Of a stretch of 7,049 nucleotides of DNA, positions 4,541 through 7,049 are shown in pieces. The position numbers were made by a program, and so were the translations under genes. The DNA is from DAOUAJ01 sp034433615 (GTDB taxonomy: Bacteria; Chloroflexota; Anaerolineae; DUEN01): positions 1 through 7,049 of the forward strand of contig DAOUAJ010000435.1 in assembly GCA_034433615.1 (NCBI GenBank), given 5' to 3'. The notes beneath the pieces were generated by a model. The model ran no database searches, was not told where the DNA came from, and worked only from the letters and a program-made list of their open reading frames with translations. Each line of letters opens with the position of its first letter. The stretch's first letter is position 1.

Positions 4541-5725
4541 ATGCAGGAGACAGGCAGCACAACCCGGATGAGCGGACGGCATGAGAGGCTTGCGCTGGTG
4601 ATGGTGCTGCTCATCGTCGTGGGGATACCCATGACGGCGCTGGGTTACCAGTTCGGCCTGCGGCCGGCGCTGGCAAAAGACGTGCAAGAGGTGGACATCG
4701 TTGGCCGCCTGCCCGAGCACGGGGGCTGGTCGCCGGAGACGGTACGGGTCGAGGTAGGCAAGCCGGTGCGCCTGCGGCTGAGCAGTGACGATGTGGTGCA
4801 CGGGTTCGCCATCGGTAAGCTGGGGGTGGACGCCGGGTGGGTCTATCCAGGACAGTCCAGGGTCGTGGAGTTCACGCCGCAGCGGGCGGGACGTTACACT
4901 TTTTACTGCACGACCTGGTGCGCCGACGGACACTGGCGTATGCGCGGCACCCTGGAAGTGTACGACCCGGATGACCCCTCGGCTGTGGACGTGCCGGTGG
5001 ACCCGCCCCAGACTGACTGGCCGGCGGAGGGAGTTGACATTGATGCACCCCACCTGGCTGCGCAGTTCCCGGCCACGCGACCCTCGGCGGCGCGGGGAGC
5101 AGCCATCTGGCAAGGGACGCCCGGCCTGCCCGACGCTTCCCTGGTGTTGGCCTGGCTCGATCTGCGCCGACAAAGCCCCGCCCAGGTGTTCGAGACGCTG
5201 CGTGAGGATCGGATACCCGGCCTGAAAATACCTCCATACGTTATTCCGAGCGAGTCTGCGAGCGAGGAATCTCTCTGGCTCAACAGCGGTCAGGATTCCC
5301 TCGCCCGGCTAAGCGAACTGCCCCCCGCGGCCTTGTGGGACGTGGTCGCCTACCTCTGGCGCGAGGGGACCTCGGCCGAGAGCATCGCGCTGGGCGAGCG
5401 GCTGTACCTGACCAACTGCGTCGCCTGCCATGGCGAAACGGGCGATGGAAAAGGGCCAGCCGCCGCCACGTTGACTGCGCCTCACACTGAACATGAATTG
5501 CCGCGCGGCCACGGGCCACAATCGCCGGCGAACTTCACCGACGCGCGCGCTACGGCCGGCGGCAGCGGCATGGTCTACTACGGGAAGCTGGTGCGGGGCG
5601 GCATGGGGACGGGCATGCCCTACTGGGGGAGCATCTTTACAGAACGCGAGCTGTGGGCGCTGGTAGACTATGTTTGGACGTTCCTGTTCGATCTTTCGGA
5701 AGAAGGCAACGAGGTAACGAGGTGA
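4541..5725 (+). CDS. CuA cupredoxin-cytochrome c fusion protein
   Basis: A 394-aa extracytoplasmic electron-transfer protein joining a CuA domain to class I cytochrome c. One N-terminal membrane anchor lies at about residues 17-36. The cupredoxin domain (about 48-141) has CuA ligands His87 (SDDVVHG), Cys123, Cys127, His131 and Met134 (CTTWCADGHWRM). A middle region (about 180-275) looks like a haem-less cytochrome c domain. The functional cytochrome c domain (about 280-385) has CVACH (Cys293, Cys296, His297) and the axial-Met loop GMGTGMPYWG (Met359 likely). The fused order resembles COX2 of caa3 oxidases, but the protein has only one membrane helix rather than two, and no subunit I is near. 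ATG at 4541 is preceded by AGGG at 4531-4534; the in-frame ATG at 4568 lacks a good site. Residues about 234-246 are encoded by a repeat arm, and the last seven or so residues and the stop by an octamer repeat. It probably accepts electrons from the polyferredoxin/CuA pair and passes them to a soluble acceptor. Confidence 0.88.
   Translation: MQETGSTTRMSGRHERLALVMVLLIVVGIPMTALGYQFGLRPALAKDVQEVDIVGRLPEHGGWSPETVRVEVGKPVRLRLSSDDVVHGFAIGKLGVDAGWVYPGQSRVVEFTPQRAGRYTFYCTTWCADGHWRMRGTLEVYDPDDPSAVDVPVDPPQTDWPAEGVDIDAPHLAAQFPATRPSAARGAAIWQGTPGLPDASLVLAWLDLRRQSPAQVFETLREDRIPGLKIPPYVIPSESASEESLWLNSGQDSLARLSELPPAALWDVVAYLWREGTSAESIALGERLYLTNCVACHGETGDGKGPAAATLTAPHTEHELPRGHGPQSPANFTDARATAGGSGMVYYGKLVRGGMGTGMPYWGSIFTERELWALVDYVWTFLFDLSEEGNEVTR
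5239..5274 (+). repeat. Repeat arm embedded in frame in the cytochrome gene
   Basis: This stretch matches the reverse complement of the right arm of the 4416-4508 element over about 35 positions, with roughly three mismatches and two single-base gaps. The shared core GAGTCTGCGAG is exact (5252-5262). It contributes residues of the form VIPSESASEESL to the protein without breaking the frame. Only one arm is seen here. Confidence 0.75.
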
Positions 5726-5826
5726 TAAGGGATGAGGCAACGAAGACCTTGAATCCCTCGTTGCCTCAGTGCCTTATGGCCTTATGGCCTCGGTGCCTTG
5801 TTGACTCACCATCTCGTTGCCTTATG
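5705..5826. repeat. Degenerate 8-bp tandem tract in inverted arrangement
   Basis: On the right, eight consecutive octamers run from 5763 to 5826 (GCCTCAGT, GCCTTATG, GCCTTATG, GCCTCGGT, GCCTTGTT, GACTCACC, ATCTCGTT, GCCTTATG). On the left, reverse-oriented units occur at 5708-5739 (AACGAGGT twice, GATAAGGG, ATGAGGCA). An exact 11-bp stem TGAGGCAACGA/TCGTTGCCTCA (5733-5743 and 5758-5768) closes a 14-base loop, with weaker pairing beyond. The left part encodes the last residues and the TGA stop (5723-5725) of the cytochrome gene; the right part ends 12 bases before the next start codon. It could act as a 3' RNA hairpin or be a selfish or slippage-generated repeat. Confidence 0.78.
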
Positions 5827-5829
5827 GTT

Positions 5830-5833
5830 GGAG
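5830..5833 (+). promoter_or_regulatory. Ribosome binding site deciding the SCO1664-family start
   Basis: GGAG lies 5 bases before the ATG at 5839. The upstream in-frame ATG at 5824 falls within the octamer repeat and has no such site, and the open frame's first ATG (5653) lies inside the cytochrome gene. Confidence 0.65.
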
Positions 5834-5838
5834 ACGCG

Positions 5839-6606
5839 ATGGTTGATGGAAGCCGGGTTACAGATCAACGACGGACGGGTGAGCCGCAGGCGGTTGCGGT
5901 GGGCCAGATCCTCTCCCTGCTGCGGGAGGGAGAGATCGAGATGCAGGGGCTCTTGCCGTGGGGCTCGAACTACACGTTTCTCGTCGCCGTGCAGAACGCC
6001 TCCCTGGCGACGATGGCCGTCTACAAACCGCAGCGCGGTGAGACACCGCTGTGGGATTTCCCGGCGGGGACACTGTGCCTGCGCGAGATGGCCGCGTATC
6101 TGGTCAGCCAGATGCTGGGCTGGCCGTTGGTCCCACCCACGGTGCTACGCGAGGGGCCGCATGGGTTGGGCTCGCTCCAGCTTTACATTCATCACGATCT
6201 GGAAGCCAATTACTTTACCTTTCGTGAGGAACGCCAACGGGATTTGATTCCTATCGCCCTCTTCGATCTCATCACCAACAACGCCGACCGCAAAGGTGGC
6301 CACTGCCTGTTGGGCCACGATGGGCGCATCTGGTGCGTGGATCACGGGTTAACTTTCCATGTGCAGCGCAAACTGCGCACTGTAATCTGGGACTTTCAGG
6401 GGCAGCCGATCCCCGCCCGGTATCTGCATGACCTCGAAGCATTACACGAACGTCTGGCGAAGTCAGGAGAGGCCTGTCAGGTGCTAGAGCCTCTCCTGGC
6501 CGAAGAGGAGATCAGGGCGTTGGTCCTGCGCATCGAACATCTGCTGCGGGTCAAGCGGTTTCCGGAGCCTGGACCTGGACGTCACTACCCGTGGCCGCCG
6601 GTGTGA
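5839..6606 (+). CDS. SCO1664-family protein (PI3/4-kinase-like fold)
   Basis: A 255-aa soluble protein recognised as the SCO1664 family, named from Streptomyces, of unknown substrate. The fold is kinase-like, related to phosphatidylinositol kinases and HipA. Visible elements, numbered from the ATG at 5839, are a glycine-loop-like PWGSNYTFLV (about 41-50), the ATP-lysine motif AVYKPQRGE (Lys63) and REMAAYLVSQ (about 82-91, Glu83). Further on are the catalytic-loop-like LITNNADRKGGH (about 144-155, Asp150) and the metal-binding-like CVDHGLTFH (Asp168), followed by KLRTVIWDF. The C-terminus ends in Pro/Trp-rich YPWPPV, usual for the family. All likely catalytic residues are kept, so it is probably active. 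It follows the cytochrome gene by 113 bases of repeat. In actinobacteria relatives sit beside a DUF3090 gene and a histidine phosphatase gene; neither is seen here. Family call firm; activity is inference. Confidence 0.85.
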   Translation: MVDGSRVTDQRRTGEPQAVAVGQILSLLREGEIEMQGLLPWGSNYTFLVAVQNASLATMAVYKPQRGETPLWDFPAGTLCLREMAAYLVSQMLGWPLVPPTVLREGPHGLGSLQLYIHHDLEANYFTFREERQRDLIPIALFDLITNNADRKGGHCLLGHDGRIWCVDHGLTFHVQRKLRTVIWDFQGQPIPARYLHDLEALHERLAKSGEACQVLEPLLAEEEIRALVLRIEHLLRVKRFPEPGPGRHYPWPPV

Positions 6607-6640
6607 TGACTCTCGTAACTTCAAAAAATCTCCGCCAGTA

Positions 6641-6654
6641 CCCCGTCAACGGGG
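6641..6654. repeat. Short GC-rich hairpin
   Basis: CCCCG-TCAA-CGGGG is a perfect 5-bp stem with a 4-base loop, 35 bases after the stop of the SCO1664-family gene. There is no T-run after it on the plus strand, so termination is not supported by sequence alone. Confidence 0.4.
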
Positions 6655-6836
6655 CTAAGCTGAATTGATCCAGCGCTGCCCTATGGCACGGACATTTCCT
6701 CTTTTTTCAGCCCGCTTGTCTATCCCCAACCACGAAACACCCTCCAGTGGCTGATGGGTGCGAGTTGATTGCGTTTTTCCCCGGTTTCTGGTATATATGC
6801 ATCAATCTGGGGCCCCATTCCCATGAATTCGACGAT

Positions 6837-6849
6837 GTGACTGGGTCAC
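6837..6849. promoter_or_regulatory. Possible operator upstream of the aor gene
   Basis: GTGAC-TGG-GTCAC is an exact 5-3-5 inverted repeat. If the -10 at 6873-6878 is used, transcription starts near 6885 and the repeat is centred near -42, where Crp/Fnr-type activators usually bind. The half-site resembles TGTGA, but the spacing is one base short of the classical Crp/Fnr site, so the regulator family is a guess. Confidence 0.35.
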
Positions 6850-6872
6850 GGCCGCCGAAGCAGTTCTGATTT

Positions 6873-6878
6873 TATACT
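6873..6878 (+). promoter_or_regulatory. Possible -10 box for the aor gene
   Basis: TATACT matches the -10 consensus at five of six bases and lies 32 bases before the ATG. No good -35 is seen 16-18 bp upstream, which would fit an activator-dependent promoter. Confidence 0.35.
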
Positions 6879-6909
6879 CTCTTCTCAGGAGACCAGAAAG
6901 GAGACCACC

Positions 6910-7049
6910 ATGCCCTACGGATACCACAACAAGATTCTGCGTGTAAATCTGTCCACCCGCGAGGTCAAAACCGAAGAGCCGGGCGAAGGGTTCTTTCGCA
7001 CCTACTTCGGCGGTTGGGGGCTGATCGCCCACTACCTGCTCAAGGAGCT
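6910..7049 (+). CDS. Aldehyde:ferredoxin oxidoreductase, N-terminal part (cut by window end)
   Basis: Start of a tungsten-pterin aldehyde:ferredoxin oxidoreductase, which oxidises aldehydes to acids and reduces ferredoxin in the cytoplasm; related members act on other substrates. The first 46 codons and two bases are present. MPYGYHNKILRVNLSTREV matches the family's opening (GY-x-KIL-x-VNLST-x-V), and RTYFGGWGLIAHYLLKE matches the YLGGRGLGAYYLLKEL-like block near residue 34-46. The usual GGRG is GGWG here. The start is well supported: AAGGAG at 6898-6903, 6 bases before the ATG. The complete gene would be about 600 codons, so the iron-sulfur ligands and catalytic residues are out of view and the subfamily cannot be named. 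It is separated from the SCO1664-family gene by 303 bases, so it probably has its own promoter. Confidence 0.88.
   Translation, partial: MPYGYHNKILRVNLSTREVKTEEPGEGFFRTYFGGWGLIAHYLLKE

Larger units (their letters stand above)
6607..6909. other. Intergenic region without a gene
   Basis: No credible gene on either strand. It holds a short GC hairpin (6641-6654), a T-run (6702-6707) preceded by only a 4-bp stem (TGCC/GGCA, 6677-6688) and hence a weak terminator candidate, a 10-bp palindrome TGGGGCCCCA (6808-6817), a possible operator (6837-6849), a possible -10 box (6873-6878) and the ribosome site of the last gene. Base composition is less GC-rich than in the neighbouring genes. Confidence 0.6.

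Noticed and set aside
4460..5173. A 237-codon open frame on the minus strand
   Set aside because: Antisense to the CuA-cytochrome gene and running into the inverted repeat; composition is shadow-like and no family is recognised.
2428..5725. A nitrous-oxide reductase (nos) or caa3-oxidase operon
   Set aside because: CuA and NosR-like elements are present, but no N2O reductase catalytic domain, CuZ histidines, nosD/F/Y genes or oxidase subunit I are seen, and the polyferredoxin lacks a flavin domain.
5763..5826. A CRISPR array
   Set aside because: The repeat period is 8 bases without spacers and the units are degenerate.
5653..5838. A longer SCO1664-family protein with 62 more residues
   Set aside because: The extra part overlaps the cytochrome gene in another frame and then translates the octamer repeat; the family's usual length fits the ATG at 5839.
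6677..6707. Intrinsic terminator after the SCO1664-family gene
   Set aside because: Only a 4-bp stem (TGCC/GGCA), with the T-run about 14 bases further on; too weak to call.

Overview
The window is GC-rich, with dense, mostly co-directional genes, short intergenic hairpin repeats and several GTG starts. The gene mix suggests a free-living environmental bacterium, most likely a Chloroflexota-type organism (Anaerolineae/Caldilineae-like). That mix is a PCYCGC lipoprotein, stand-alone CuA cupredoxins, a NosR/NapH-like membrane iron-sulfur protein, an SCO1664-family kinase-like protein and a tungsten-type aldehyde:ferredoxin oxidoreductase. The taxonomic guess is inference from content and repeat style, not proof.

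Left part (29-1809, minus strand): a TetR repressor and an ABC-2 family export permease form an operon with a 4-base ATGA overlap. A near-perfect sigma70 promoter precedes them, and an 18-bp perfect palindrome covers the predicted transcription start, so autorepression is very likely. The palindrome also shows that the TetR protein starts at an ATG (1770), not at the upstream GTG (1806) that lies inside the operator. No ABC ATPase is present in the window.

Centre (about 1872-5725, plus strand): a divergent promoter with an extended -10 box drives a leader carrying a 14-bp-stem hairpin, itself built from two 13-bp palindromes 21 bp apart. Four genes follow: a PCYCGC-motif lipoprotein, a membrane-anchored CuA cupredoxin, a polytopic polyferredoxin of NosR/NapH type and, after a 179-base gap holding a dispersed inverted repeat, a CuA cupredoxin fused to cytochrome c. 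The first three are tightly packed (1-base gap, then a 4-base GTGA overlap). Together they look like an electron-transfer chain across or along the membrane (quinol or iron-sulfur centres to CuA to haem c) or a copper/redox delivery system. No oxidase, nitrous-oxide reductase or other terminal enzyme is visible. This is the best candidate here for an undescribed system.

Right part (5726-7049, plus strand): a degenerate 8-bp tandem tract in inverted arrangement reaches into the end of the cytochrome gene and up to the start of an SCO1664-family gene, a PI3/4-kinase-like or HipA-like fold of unknown substrate. About 300 bases without a gene follow, with a possible operator and promoter, and then the first 46 complete codons of an aldehyde:ferredoxin oxidoreductase that runs off the window.

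Repeats are a second theme. One arm of the dispersed repeat lies in frame inside the cytochrome gene. The octamer tract supplies that gene's last codons and stop. The repeat arm sits within what looks like a decayed, haem-less cytochrome c domain.
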